Shown: positions 17,737 through 26,071 of the stretch, one piece after another | Position numbering within the stretch: position 1 is the stretch's first letter | How the letters are laid out: each line of letters begins with the position of its first letter | NCBI RefSeq assembly: GCF_014202755.1 | Contig: NZ_JACHHK010000007.1 | Location: forward strand, 1 to 64,000 | Origin: Catenisphaera adipataccumulans | GTDB lineage: Bacteria; Bacillota_I; Bacilli_A; Erysipelotrichales; Erysipelotrichaceae | Length of the DNA stretch: 64,000 bases | Direction of reading: 5' to 3' | The notes under the pieces: model-generated | Database searches by the model: none | What the model saw: the letters and a program-made list of their open reading frames with translations, nothing else | What the model was told of the DNA's origin: nothing | Translations under genes and position numbers: made by a program

Positions 17737-18435
17737 ATGAAATTCTGTTTTGATTGTGACGATACATTGTATGATCTGCAGGAACCCTTTCTGCGCACGG
17801 TCCGGCATGAACTGCCGAATATTGGTAAAATCGATCTATCCGCATTTTATCAATGTTATCGCGGCTACGGCGATGAGGTCTATCAATTGCTGCAGGACGG
17901 CATCATTACTGTGGATGACAGCGGCATTTACCGCGCCTATAAAGCAGCGGAAGAATTCGGCATTCCGATGACGTTGGAGAAAGCCTGTGATTTCCAGGAG
18001 CGTTATGGATATGAGCAGCATCATATCCAACTGAGCGACATCTATAAAAAATACTTTTCGGATACGAACTCTGAATTGGCCATTCTGACCAATGGAGAAG
18101 ACAGTCATCAGCGCATGAAATTGAATGCCTTGGGCGTGTTTGATTACTTTGCACCGGACCATGTCTTTACCAGCGGCGAGATCGGTGCGGCCAAACCGGA
18201 AGCTGAAGCCTTCCAGATCGTCTGTCACCGGATGCAGACAGAGCCGGAAGAATGGTTCTATATTGGGGATAATTATGTCAATGATATGGAAGGGGCCAAG
18301 TCTGCCGGCATGCATACGATCCATTTCAATCGGCACCATGCCCATGAAGGACCGGCAAGCGATCATGTAGTTTATACGGAAGAAGAATTGATACGATACT
18401 TAAGAAAGTTGGAAGAGAATGAAAGCAGCCTTTGA
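17737..18435 (+). CDS. HAD-superfamily phosphatase, pyrimidine 5'-nucleotidase-like (copy 1)
   Basis: A 232-residue haloacid-dehalogenase-fold hydrolase. Motif I is FDCDDTLYD with the nucleophile Asp, motif II is AILTNGED, motif III is the Lys in GAAKPEAEAF, and motif IV is IGDNYVNDMEGAKSAG. The overall layout resembles the pyrimidine 5'-nucleotidase/SDT1 subgroup, so a small phosphorylated metabolite is the likely substrate, but this is not proven. The ATG at 17737 follows the ribosome binding site GGGGGAA. Its last 17 nt overlap the start of a clear paralogue, so the pair arose by tandem duplication and is co-translated. Confidence 0.87.
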   Translation: MKFCFDCDDTLYDLQEPFLRTVRHELPNIGKIDLSAFYQCYRGYGDEVYQLLQDGIITVDDSGIYRAYKAAEEFGIPMTLEKACDFQERYGYEQHHIQLSDIYKKYFSDTNSELAILTNGEDSHQRMKLNALGVFDYFAPDHVFTSGEIGAAKPEAEAFQIVCHRMQTEPEEWFYIGDNYVNDMEGAKSAGMHTIHFNRHHAHEGPASDHVVYTEEELIRYLRKLEENESSL

Positions 18436-19093
18436 TTTTGACAACACCTTATATAATTTACAGACACCGTTGGATGTTTGTGTCGATGAACTGATCGAAG
18501 AACCGATCGATAAAGATCAGTTCTATTTACTGACACGAAAATACAATGAAGAACTGTTTCCGCTCCAGCAAGCCGGCAAGATCACGTATGATGAGATCAT
18601 GCGCCGCCGTTTACGTTTGGCGATGGAAGATCTGCATGTCGATGTCAGCCGCATTGACCTTGATCAATTTATTCGCCGATATAAAGAAGCCCAGGATCAC
18701 ATCCAGATCAGTGATCTCTATCGGACCTATTTCATGACTACGACCGATGAGATCGCCATCCTGACCAATGGTGACAATACTCGCCAGCGTGAGAAACTGG
18801 CAGCGGCCGGATTAACCGAATTAATACCGGCAGATCATATCTTTACCAGTACACAGCTGGGATATGCAAAACCGGATCCGCGCGTATTCTTAAAAATGCT
18901 GGAACTACTAGGAGACAAGGCAGAAAACTGGTATTATATCGGTGACAATTATGATATTGATATGGTCGGTGCAAAGTCGGCCGGCCTGCATACGATCCAT
19001 TTGAACCGACATCGGCAAAACGAAGGACCGTGCAGCGATCATACCGTTTATACAGAAGCAGAATGCATTGATTTGTTAAAGAAATTGGCATAA
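18419..19093 (+). CDS. HAD-superfamily phosphatase, pyrimidine 5'-nucleotidase-like (copy 2)
   Basis: A 224-residue paralogue of the preceding gene. Motif I is FDFDNTLYN, motif II is AILTNGDN, the motif III Lys is in GYAKPDPRVF, and motif IV is IGDNYDIDMVGAKSAG. The C-terminal halves are very alike (KSAG[ML]HTIH[FL]NRH, EGP[AC]SDH[VT]VYTE), while the cap regions, which choose substrate in HAD enzymes, differ more. The two may have divided substrate ranges. The ribosome binding site GGAAGAG lies inside the end of copy 1. Confidence 0.87.
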   Translation: MKAAFDFDNTLYNLQTPLDVCVDELIEEPIDKDQFYLLTRKYNEELFPLQQAGKITYDEIMRRRLRLAMEDLHVDVSRIDLDQFIRRYKEAQDHIQISDLYRTYFMTTTDEIAILTNGDNTRQREKLAAAGLTELIPADHIFTSTQLGYAKPDPRVFLKMLELLGDKAENWYYIGDNYDIDMVGAKSAGLHTIHLNRHRQNEGPCSDHTVYTEAECIDLLKKLA

Positions 19094-19094
19094 G

Positions 19095-19119
19095 AAAAGC
19101 GAGCTGAGCTCGCTTTTTC
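19095..19119. terminator. Bidirectional terminator
   Basis: A perfect 10-bp stem, AAAAGCGAGC/GCTCGCTTTT, with a TGA loop lies between the HAD pair and the converging aldolase gene. Confidence 0.9.
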
Positions 19120-19125
19120 TGTTGA

Positions 19126-20013
19126 TCAGCTGATCGAAGCATCATAGATCAGATCGGCTGCTTTTTTTACTTCAGCATCAAATTCTGCATCTGTCTGATT
19201 GTAACGCAGATTTTGGGCAAAGGCCCGTGAGAAGCTGGCGATCATACCATGGTTTTGTTTCAATAATTCGCAGGCTTCCTTCTGTGAATATCCGCCTGAC
19301 AAGGCAACGACCCGGACAACATGCGGATCGGCGATCACATCGGTATATAAATCTGCCTGAGTTGGAATGGTCAGTTTAAACATGATCTTTTCATCGCCGA
19401 GCGTTCCAAGTTTTTTCATGATCAAATCATGCAGCAGTTTTTCACATTCTGCTTTATGCGGACTGTGAATGTCAACTTCTGGCTCCAGGATCGGAACCAA
19501 GCCGTGTGCGCATACTTTCATTCCCAGTTCAAACTGCTGATCGACGATGGCAGCAATGCCTTTTTCATCATAGTCGAGAATGACTGAACGTTCCTTGGTG
19601 CCAAAAATGTGGCGGTCCTTGACGGCATGTTCCAATGTCGCATCGAGACCAGGGATCGGTTTCATCAAACGAACATGATTTTCCTCATCTTTCAGGCCTT
19701 TATCGATCTTTAAGATCGGGATGATGCCTTTGGTGTTCCATAAATAATCCGCTGTGTACTGACCCTCAACTTTCCGATCCATGGTATTTTCGAATAAGAT
19801 AGCTGCGAGGATCCGGTCGCTCGTGAATGAAGGAGATGTCATGATTCGGGTGCGCATCTGGTGGACCAAATCAAACATTTCATCATCATTGTGCCAAGCA
19901 TCATCGCTTAAGCCATAGGCGCGCAGTGCTTTCGGGGTCGATCCGCCGCTTTGATCCAATGCGGCAATAAACCCTTTGCCGGTGTGCATTCTGTCAAATT
20001 GTTTTTGATTCAT
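19126..20013 (-). CDS. fda: Fructose-bisphosphate aldolase, class I
   Basis: A 295-residue Schiff-base aldolase of the bacterial class I type, as in Staphylococcus. It cleaves fructose 1,6-bisphosphate into dihydroxyacetone phosphate and glyceraldehyde 3-phosphate. Diagnostic segments are GKGFIAALDQSGGSTPKAL near the N-terminus, ILFENTMDRKVEGQ, GIIPILKIDKGL, and IMFKLTIPTQADLY holding the probable Schiff-base Lys. VVALSGGYSQKEACELL forms a phosphate-binding loop. The ATG at 20013 has an AGGAGGAG ribosome binding site; a longer in-frame start would bury it. It is monocistronic and likely glycolytic. Confidence 0.94.
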   Translation of the reverse strand: MNQKQFDRMHTGKGFIAALDQSGGSTPKALRAYGLSDDAWHNDDEMFDLVHQMRTRIMTSPSFTSDRILAAILFENTMDRKVEGQYTADYLWNTKGIIPILKIDKGLKDEENHVRLMKPIPGLDATLEHAVKDRHIFGTKERSVILDYDEKGIAAIVDQQFELGMKVCAHGLVPILEPEVDIHSPHKAECEKLLHDLIMKKLGTLGDEKIMFKLTIPTQADLYTDVIADPHVVRVVALSGGYSQKEACELLKQNHGMIASFSRAFAQNLRYNQTDAEFDAEVKKAADLIYDASIS

Positions 20014-20137
20014 TGCTTTCTCCTCCTTCTCTTCTATCTTCATTATAGTGCATGAACATCATTTCGGCCAGAAATAAATTATATAAAAGTTAAAATTGAC
20101 CGATTAAAAACACGCGTGTAGAAAATAATTAAAAATA

Positions 20138-20154
20138 TTGACATTGATATCAAT
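20138..20154 (+). promoter_or_regulatory. TTGACA box with overlapping 12-bp palindrome
   Basis: A consensus TTGACA (20138-20143) overlaps the perfect palindrome ATTGATATCAAT (20143-20154). No convincing -10 lies 17 nt downstream (the hexamer there is CAATTT). A further candidate -10, TAGAAT at 20251-20256, lies nearer the trhP1 start. The rest of 20014-20278 is AT-rich with nothing else recognised. Confidence 0.3.
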
Positions 20155-20278
20155 AATAATCAATTTATTGCTTGATGAATTGCTGAATTTCAATATGATG
20201 AAGAAATTAAGAACGACTCGAATCGAATCGCTATTCTGCGGCATCTATGATAGAATAATAAAGCTAATGAGGAATTAT

Positions 20279-21115
20279 ATGATATTGACAACAATTCATT
20301 CGATCGACCGGCTGAATGACTTGAAAAAAGCCGGTGCCGATGCGGTGATCATCGGTGTACAGGATCTTTCGATCCGCAGTCTGCAGTACGCTCCATTCGA
20401 GCAGATTCCAAAATGGAAACAGGCATGTGATTCGGCCGGTCTAAAATTGTATATCAACGCATTAAAATTATGTATGGATGAAGACCTGGAAAATGTCCGT
20501 AAGCTTCTGAAAATTTGTCAGGAGCAGGAAATTGACGGTGTCTATTTTGCCGACGAGGGCATTCTTTACGAGGCAAAACAACGGCAGCTGGAACACTTGC
20601 TGATTTATCAGCCGGAAACCCTGATCACCAATCATTTGGATGTGCAGTTTTACTTAAAACAAGGCATACAGGCCGTCAGCCTGGCTCATGAGCTTTCATT
20701 GGATGAGATCGGCAAAATGGCAGTCCCAGGAGCTGAGGTCCTGCTTTCCGGTTACTATTCGCTGCTGTATTCAAGAAGACCGCTGGTTTCCAATTACTTC
20801 GATTTCATGCACAAAGATGTGGATGTCAATGGCCGCCGCTTTGATTTGATCGAACAGACACGGACCGATCGGATGCCGATCGTGCAGGATGAAACCGGCA
20901 CACATATCTTCAGTGAAGTGCCGATCGCCAGCTTTCAAGAATTTGAACAGTTGAAACAAATGGGCATTCAGCGTTTCCGAATCGATTCCATGTTTTTTGA
21001 TGATGGCTGGACCGTTCAGACCTTGAAGGCATATACGCAGCACGGCCGTCCGACTGCCGGCAGTGATCAATGGTACTACCAGAAATCCGGCAAGACCAAG
21101 GAGGACGTGTCATGA
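20279..21115 (+). CDS. trhP1: tRNA 5-hydroxyuridine biosynthesis U32-family protein TrhP1
   Basis: A 278-residue member of the peptidase U32 family. In Bacillus the paired proteins YrrN/YrrO (TrhP1/TrhP2) are needed for prephenate-dependent hydroxylation of U34 in tRNA; they are not proteases. This first protein has the barrel start TTIHSIDRLNDLKKAGADAVIIG and EVLLSGYYSLLYSRRPLVSNYF, which aligns with the cluster region of TrhP2 but lacks the cysteines. I chose the ATG at 20279 because GAGGA lies 5 nt upstream and homology begins there; an in-frame TTG at 20138 would add about 47 unsupported residues. It shares an ATGA overlap with trhP2. Confidence 0.85.
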   Translation: MILTTIHSIDRLNDLKKAGADAVIIGVQDLSIRSLQYAPFEQIPKWKQACDSAGLKLYINALKLCMDEDLENVRKLLKICQEQEIDGVYFADEGILYEAKQRQLEHLLIYQPETLITNHLDVQFYLKQGIQAVSLAHELSLDEIGKMAVPGAEVLLSGYYSLLYSRRPLVSNYFDFMHKDVDVNGRRFDLIEQTRTDRMPIVQDETGTHIFSEVPIASFQEFEQLKQMGIQRFRIDSMFFDDGWTVQTLKAYTQHGRPTAGSDQWYYQKSGKTKEDVS

Positions 21116-22323
21116 AACCCATTGAATTATTAGCACCGGCTGGGAACTTAGAAAAAGCGAAGATCGCAGTTCTGTATGGCGCGGACGCGGTCTATGTCGG
21201 CGGCAAACAATTTTCTCTGCGCTCACGTGCCAGCAACTTTTCATTATCTGAAATCGATGAATTGGTGAAATTCGCAGCGGCTCATGATGCACATGTGCAT
21301 GTAACTGTAAACATGCTGCCGCACGAAGAAGATCTAGAAGGTTTGGATACCTATCTGAAGGATCTGGATGATATCGGGATCCGGGCCATCATCGCGGCCA
21401 GTCCGTATGTGATGTCCCGCGCCAAGGCCCTAGGCTGCCGCTTTGAAGTGCACGTCTCCACCCAGCATTCCACCACAAATACATCGGCTATTCGATTCTG
21501 GAAAGAGCAGGGGATGGATCGTGCAGTGCTGGCCAGAGAATGCGGCATGGATCAGATCCGTTCCATGACCGCTGCTGATGTTCTGCCGGTCGAGGTCTTT
21601 ATCCACGGCGGCATGTGCATCTCATATTCCGGCCGCTGCGTGTTAAGCAATCATATGACCTTGCGCGATGCCAATCGGGGCGGCTGTGCCCAAAGCTGCC
21701 GTTGGAAATATCATCTGATGGACGGGAACAAAGAATTAAGTGATCCTGAACGGCTGTTTTCTATGTCCTCCAAAGATCTGCAGGCCGTCGATGAGATCGA
21801 AGCGTTCATGAAGATGGGCGTGGCTTCGCTGAAGATCGAAGGACGGATGAAATCAGCATATTATTTAGCAACGATTGTTTCGGCCTATCGCCATTTGATC
21901 GATGAAATCATGAAAAATGGAACAGCCAGTGAAGCGCTGATCGCTAAAACGAAGACCGAGATCGCCAAAGCTGAAAATCGAATGACCGGTCCGGGTTTTT
22001 ATCAGGGGATCCCTGGCTGTGATGTACAGCTGTACCAAGATCATGATGAGACAGTGACGCAGGAATATGTGGCATATGTCATTGACTGCGAACTGGAGCA
22101 GCATCGGGCAACGATACAGGTCAAGAATAAATTTTATAAAGAGGAAGCATTTGAGATTTTTGGTCCGTCATTGTATAGTACGGAAGGAAAGATGCTTAAG
22201 ATCCTGGATGAAGACGGCAACGAACTGACGATGTGCAACCGACCGATGCAGGTGGTACATATACGTTGGGAAGGACCGTTGGAAAAGAATGCGATGATAC
22301 GAAAAAAGGAGAACAGACAATGA
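21112..22323 (+). CDS. trhP2: tRNA 5-hydroxyuridine biosynthesis U32-family protein TrhP2
   Basis: A 403-residue U32-family protein corresponding to YrrO/TrhP2 (YegQ/TrhP in E. coli). It opens with KPIELLAPAGNLEKAKIAVLYGADAVYVGG. The cluster region HGGMCISYSGRCVLSNHM followed by NRGGCAQSCRWKY supplies four cysteines expected to bind an iron-sulfur cluster. MSSKDLQAVDEI and SLKIEGRMKSAYYLA are conserved family segments. A C-terminal beta-barrel-like domain follows. AAGGAGG precedes the ATG at 21112, which overlaps the trhP1 stop (ATGA). It also shares an ATGA overlap with proS, so wobble modification and proline charging are co-expressed. Confidence 0.92.
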   Translation: MKPIELLAPAGNLEKAKIAVLYGADAVYVGGKQFSLRSRASNFSLSEIDELVKFAAAHDAHVHVTVNMLPHEEDLEGLDTYLKDLDDIGIRAIIAASPYVMSRAKALGCRFEVHVSTQHSTTNTSAIRFWKEQGMDRAVLARECGMDQIRSMTAADVLPVEVFIHGGMCISYSGRCVLSNHMTLRDANRGGCAQSCRWKYHLMDGNKELSDPERLFSMSSKDLQAVDEIEAFMKMGVASLKIEGRMKSAYYLATIVSAYRHLIDEIMKNGTASEALIAKTKTEIAKAENRMTGPGFYQGIPGCDVQLYQDHDETVTQEYVAYVIDCELEQHRATIQVKNKFYKEEAFEIFGPSLYSTEGKMLKILDEDGNELTMCNRPMQVVHIRWEGPLEKNAMIRKKENRQ

Positions 22324-24014
22324 GATTAAGTGAAAGTTTCTTTTATACACTGCGGGAAGACGCAAAAGATGAAGACAGCGTTTCCAGCAATCTGCTTGTA
22401 CGTGCTGGTATGATCAAAAAAAGCAGTACCGGCATTTATATGATCATGCCGATGGGCAAGAAAGTTCTGTCCAAGATCGAAAATATCATTCGTGAAGAGA
22501 TGGATGCCAAGGGAGCACAGGAACTGCTGATGCCGGCATTGATCAGTGAAGATGTCTATGTGAGATCCGGCCGGCGGGATGCATTTGGTTCCAATATGTT
22601 CAGCTTGAAAGACCGTTACAATCGTCCGTATGTGCTCGGTCCGACACATGAAGAATTATTTGCGGTCGCAGCCAGCATGCACGGCGGCAGTTATAAAGAC
22701 TTTCCGTATAATCTCTACCAGATCCAGACCAAGTACCGTGATGAAACACGGCCGCGTTTTGGCCTGATCCGGGTGCGCGAGTTCATCATGAAAGATGCGT
22801 ACACATTTGATATCGATGAAGCCGGGCTGGATGTCGCATATGATAAAATGTACGATGCCTATTGCCGGATCTTTGACCGCCTGGATTTAAACTATAAAAT
22901 CGTCAAGGCCGATACCGGTGCCATGGGCGGCCTGCTCTCCGAAGAGTACCAAGCCATCAGCTCGATCGGTGAAGATACCGTCGTAGGCTGTGAGGCTTGT
23001 GATTTCTCCAGTAACTTAGAGATTACTGAAGTCGTTGATACATTGATTGACAGCACCGAGGAAAAGAAAACGATGCGCGTGGTAGAAACGCCGAATGCCA
23101 AGACCATCGAAGAAGTGGCAGCTTTCTTTGGCAAGTCGCCGAAGGATTTTGTGAAGACGCTGCTTTATAATGTCGACGGCCGGATCGTTGCTTTCTGTAT
23201 CCCGGGTGATCGTGAACTGAATGAAACGAAAGCGCTGAAACTTCTGCAGGCCAATGAAATGGAACTGGCCTCGTTTGAAGACGTGGAACGTGTGACCCAT
23301 GCGAAAGTCGGATTCGCCGGTCCGGTCGGTTTGGATTGTCCGGTCTATTTGGACCGTCAGATCCTGCATATGCGCAACTTCATCGTTGGAGCCAATCAAA
23401 CCGATCACCATATTGAAAATGTAAATCTTGAAGATTTTGAACCGGAAGCTGTCGCTGATCTCTGCCAGGTCAAAGAAGGCGATTTATGTCCGAAGTGCGG
23501 TAAGAAACTGACTTTTGAACACGGCATTGAAGTCGGCAACTTATTTAAGCTGGGAACCAAATACGCCCGCAGCATGAACTTGTTCTATACCGATGCAAAC
23601 AACCAGCTGCAGCCAGTCTGGATGGGCAGCTACGGCATCGGTCTGGAACGCTGTATGGCAGCGGTCGCTGATCAGCATCGGGATGAGCATGGTTTGATCT
23701 GGCCGCTGGAGATCGCACCGTTCCGTCTGGCCATTGTGCTGATCAATAAGAAAGATGAAGAACAGGTAAAATTGGCGGATCAGCTGTATGAATTCTGCCA
23801 GTCAAAACACTTCGATGTCTTGCTGGATGATCGGAAAGAACGCCCGGGCGTGAAGTTCAAGGATATGGAATTGATCGGTATTCCGTATCGGATCACAGTC
23901 GGGCGCGGGGTCAAAGACGGCCAGGTCGAGTGGACAGAGCGGGCCACCGGTGCTAAAGAAAATGTAGCCATCGAGGACATCGAAGAAAAAATCATGGACA
24001 TTTATCAACATTAA
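22320..24014 (+). CDS. proS: Prolyl-tRNA synthetase (bacterial type)
   Basis: A 564-residue class II synthetase that charges tRNA-Pro. Motif 1 and motif 2 regions are visible (LLMPALISEDVYVRSGR; RDETRPRFGLIRVREFIMKDAYTFD). The bacterial INS editing domain follows, with PKDFVKTLLYNVDGRIVAF and KVGFAGPVGL. Motif 3 is GSYGIGLERCMAAV, and the anticodon-binding domain ends the protein. GEVGNLFKLG-type sequence (GIEVGNLFKLGTKYA) confirms the bacterial class. The ATG at 22320 follows AAAAGGAG and overlaps the trhP2 stop by 4 nt. No T-box precedes it, so control must act at the head of the trhP operon. Confidence 0.96.
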   Translation: MRLSESFFYTLREDAKDEDSVSSNLLVRAGMIKKSSTGIYMIMPMGKKVLSKIENIIREEMDAKGAQELLMPALISEDVYVRSGRRDAFGSNMFSLKDRYNRPYVLGPTHEELFAVAASMHGGSYKDFPYNLYQIQTKYRDETRPRFGLIRVREFIMKDAYTFDIDEAGLDVAYDKMYDAYCRIFDRLDLNYKIVKADTGAMGGLLSEEYQAISSIGEDTVVGCEACDFSSNLEITEVVDTLIDSTEEKKTMRVVETPNAKTIEEVAAFFGKSPKDFVKTLLYNVDGRIVAFCIPGDRELNETKALKLLQANEMELASFEDVERVTHAKVGFAGPVGLDCPVYLDRQILHMRNFIVGANQTDHHIENVNLEDFEPEAVADLCQVKEGDLCPKCGKKLTFEHGIEVGNLFKLGTKYARSMNLFYTDANNQLQPVWMGSYGIGLERCMAAVADQHRDEHGLIWPLEIAPFRLAIVLINKKDEEQVKLADQLYEFCQSKHFDVLLDDRKERPGVKFKDMELIGIPYRITVGRGVKDGQVEWTERATGAKENVAIEDIEEKIMDIYQH

Positions 24015-24056
24015 TTGTAAGATATGCAAAACCGAAATAAGGAAGGTGAATAAAGA

Positions 24057-24749
24057 ATGAGTCAAATTACGAATTACTTTTCGCAGGATGATACACACCA
24101 AGCGCTGCTGAGCATGTATTCCTGGCTGGGAATCGGTCTATTGGTCACGGCAGTGACATCGGCTGTGATGTATAGCTCCGGCGCATTTATTACGATGTTG
24201 GCAATGGCCCCAAGCATGGCCTGGATCCTGGCATTGGTGCAGATCGGCGTGGTCGTCGCATTTTCTGCACTGATCAACCGGGCTTCTGCTTCCACGTTAA
24301 AAGTGCTGTATATTGTTTATGCGCTGACACTGGGCGTTTCATTAACATCGTTGTGCTATGTCTATGATTTAGGATCGATCGCGATCGCTTTTCTGGTCAG
24401 CGCAGTCTACTACGGCAGTCTGGTCGTGATCGGACATACGACAAAGCGCAATTTAGCCGGCATTGGTACATTGTGTCTGGGTGCCTTGGTCGCCTTGATC
24501 ATTTGTGAGATCGTGATGATGATCTTCGGTGTATCTGCTTCGACCCAGCTGCTGAGCATCATTGGACTGTTGATCTTTACTGGTTTGACGGCTTACGATG
24601 TGCAGCGTGCAGAACGTCTGCTGAGCCTGCCGGACGGCACCATGATCTCGCGTGAGAAGATGACAATTTATATGGCTTTGGAGCTGTATTTAGACTTCAT
24701 CAACATTTTCTTGTATATTCTGCGGATCATTGGCCGCAATCGCGATTAA
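24057..24749 (+). CDS. Bax inhibitor-1/YccA-family membrane protein
   Basis: A 230-residue protein with seven hydrophobic segments, fitting the BI-1/YccA (PF01027) family. YSWLGIGLLVTAVTSAVMY opens the first helix, and the C-terminal signature IGLLIFTGLTAYDVQRAERL followed by ALELYLDFINIFLYILRI is diagnostic. In Bacillus, YetJ of this family is a pH-sensitive calcium leak channel; whether this one leaks calcium is inferred from family only. The ribosome binding site AAGGAAGGTG lies 42 nt after proS, so it may also be read from the trhP-proS transcript. A terminator follows directly. Confidence 0.93.
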   Translation: MSQITNYFSQDDTHQALLSMYSWLGIGLLVTAVTSAVMYSSGAFITMLAMAPSMAWILALVQIGVVVAFSALINRASASTLKVLYIVYALTLGVSLTSLCYVYDLGSIAIAFLVSAVYYGSLVVIGHTTKRNLAGIGTLCLGALVALIICEIVMMIFGVSASTQLLSIIGLLIFTGLTAYDVQRAERLLSLPDGTMISREKMTIYMALELYLDFINIFLYILRIIGRNRD

Positions 24750-24772
24750 GAGTTCGAAAGAACTCTTTTTTC
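24748..24772 (+). terminator. Terminator after the BI-1-like gene
   Basis: AAGAGTTC and GAACTCTT form an 8-bp stem around a GAAA tetraloop, followed by TTTTTT. Confidence 0.9.
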
Positions 24773-24841
24773 TTGCTTAATGGATAAAAAACATTCTGAG
24801 GAAATCAGGACGTTTTTTCAGATCTGCGGTTCATCTTTCTC

Positions 24842-24870
24842 TTGCAACCGTGTTTGAATTTATGTATAAT
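24842..24870 (+). promoter_or_regulatory. Promoter of the tRNA-Cys/tRNA-Leu pair
   Basis: TTGCAA (24842-24847) and consensus TATAAT (24865-24870) are exactly 17 nt apart, about 20 nt before the first tRNA. Confidence 0.75.
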
Positions 24871-24889
24871 AAATAAGCACATGAAAAAT

Positions 24890-24963
24890 GGTTCCGTAGC
24901 CAAGTGGTAAGGCAATAGACTGCAACTCTGTGATCACCGGTTCAAATCCGGTCGGAACCTCCA
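24890..24963 (+). tRNA. tRNA-Cys (GCA)
   Basis: A complete cloverleaf: acceptor GGTTCCG/CGGAACC, anticodon stem ATAGA/TCTGT around the loop CTGCAAC with anticodon GCA at 24922-24924, a T-arm with GGTTCAAATCC, discriminator T and an encoded CCA. Confidence 0.96.
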
Positions 24964-24967
24964 TTTT

Positions 24968-25055
24968 GGGGTCGTGGCGAAATCGGCAGACGCAACGGAC
25001 TTAAAATCCGTTGGGAGTTAATCCCGTGTGGGTTCAAGTCCCACCGTCCCCACCA
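24968..25055 (+). tRNA. tRNA-Leu (TAA)
   Basis: An 88-nt class II tRNA with a long variable arm (TTGGGAGTTAATCCCGT region). The anticodon stem is ACGGA/TCCGT with anticodon TAA at 25002-25004. The T-stem is GTGGG/CCCAC and CCA is encoded. The acceptor stem GGGGTCG/CGTCCCC has a T-T mismatch at pair 5-68 (24972 and 25047). It lies only 4 nt after tRNA-Cys, so both come from one transcript. Confidence 0.95.
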
Positions 25056-25159
25056 CTTGAAAGAGACATCGCAAAACGATGTTTTTTTTTCATATTCTTT
25101 ACAATGAATGTAACCTTTTCTTGCGTTACAATACGTTTAGTCACGGAAGGGGAATTATT

Positions 25160-26041
25160 ATGATCGAAGTTTGGAAAGATATGCAGAAAGACAAAAAAAT
25201 ACGGCTGGTGATTTCTGTTGTGGTCGTGATCATCAGCGCTTTTCTGCAAGTTGTCATCATGGAAGTGTTCATGGATCCATGCAACTTGATTTCCGGCGGT
25301 TTTACGGGCATCTCTTTGATGCTGAATAAAATCATGAAACTCTTTGGGATCAACTTCTCAACATCGGCCGGCATCCTGCTGTTGAATATTCCGGCAGCTG
25401 TATTATGCTACCGCTATGTTTCACCGCGATTTACTTTTTTAAGCTGTCTGCAGTTTACATTGGTATCCTTGTTCCTGGAAGTGTTTCATTTCGAACCATT
25501 CATTTCTGATCAGACATTGAACGTTTTGTTCGGTGGTCTGTGCTGGGGATTTACGATCTCTATCGCGCTGCGGGCCGGCGGCAGTACCGGCGGCACCGAT
25601 TTCATCGCACAGTATGTTTCCAGTAAGATCCACAAAGGAATCTGGGAATATGTCTTTGCCGGCAATTGTGTCATGTACGTGATCTTCGGCTCGATCTTCG
25701 GCTGGACCCATGCAGGCTATTCCATCGTCTTCCAGTTTTTATCGACCAAGACGATTTCCAGCATGTATCATCAGTATTCGCAGACGACATTGGAAATCAC
25801 GACTTCTCATCCGCAGGCAGTCATCGATGCGTTCATGACGACCACCAAGCACGGCATGAGCGTACTGCCGGGCTTCGGCGGCTACAGCCATCGCCGCATC
25901 TATATCTGCAAGGCGGTGGTCAGCAGCTATGAATGCTCGGATATCATTGACAATATCCGCCGGGTCGATCCGAAAGTGATCATCAACACATATCCAACTT
26001 CAAACTTCTATGGCAGTTTCTATCAAAAACCGATCGAATAA
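25160..26041 (+). CDS. YitT-family membrane protein (DUF161 + DUF2179)
   Basis: A 293-residue membrane protein. About six N-terminal hydrophobic segments make the YitT domain, with DPCNLISGGFTGISLMLNK and the glycine-rich LRAGGSTGGTDFIAQY. A soluble C-terminal DUF2179 domain follows, with HGMSVLPGFGGYSHRRIYICKAVVSSYE. This is a very common but poorly understood family in Bacillota. The ATG at 25160 follows GGAAGGGGA. It is a single gene ending at a hairpin shared with the converging transporter gene. Confidence 0.92.
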   Translation: MIEVWKDMQKDKKIRLVISVVVVIISAFLQVVIMEVFMDPCNLISGGFTGISLMLNKIMKLFGINFSTSAGILLLNIPAAVLCYRYVSPRFTFLSCLQFTLVSLFLEVFHFEPFISDQTLNVLFGGLCWGFTISIALRAGGSTGGTDFIAQYVSSKIHKGIWEYVFAGNCVMYVIFGSIFGWTHAGYSIVFQFLSTKTISSMYHQYSQTTLEITTSHPQAVIDAFMTTTKHGMSVLPGFGGYSHRRIYICKAVVSSYECSDIIDNIRRVDPKVIINTYPTSNFYGSFYQKPIE

Positions 26042-26044
26042 CAA

Positions 26045-26071
26045 CAAGCCCTGACATTATGCCAGGGCTTG
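26045..26071. terminator. Terminator hairpin between converging genes
   Basis: CAAGCCCTG and CAGGGCTTG form a perfect 9-bp stem with a 9-nt loop. The T-rich side is better on the minus strand. The stop codon of the minus-strand gene lies inside the loop. Confidence 0.75.

Noticed and set aside
17737-19093. The two HAD frames as one gene broken by a frameshift.
   Set aside because: Each contains all four HAD motifs in order, so they are two complete paralogues.
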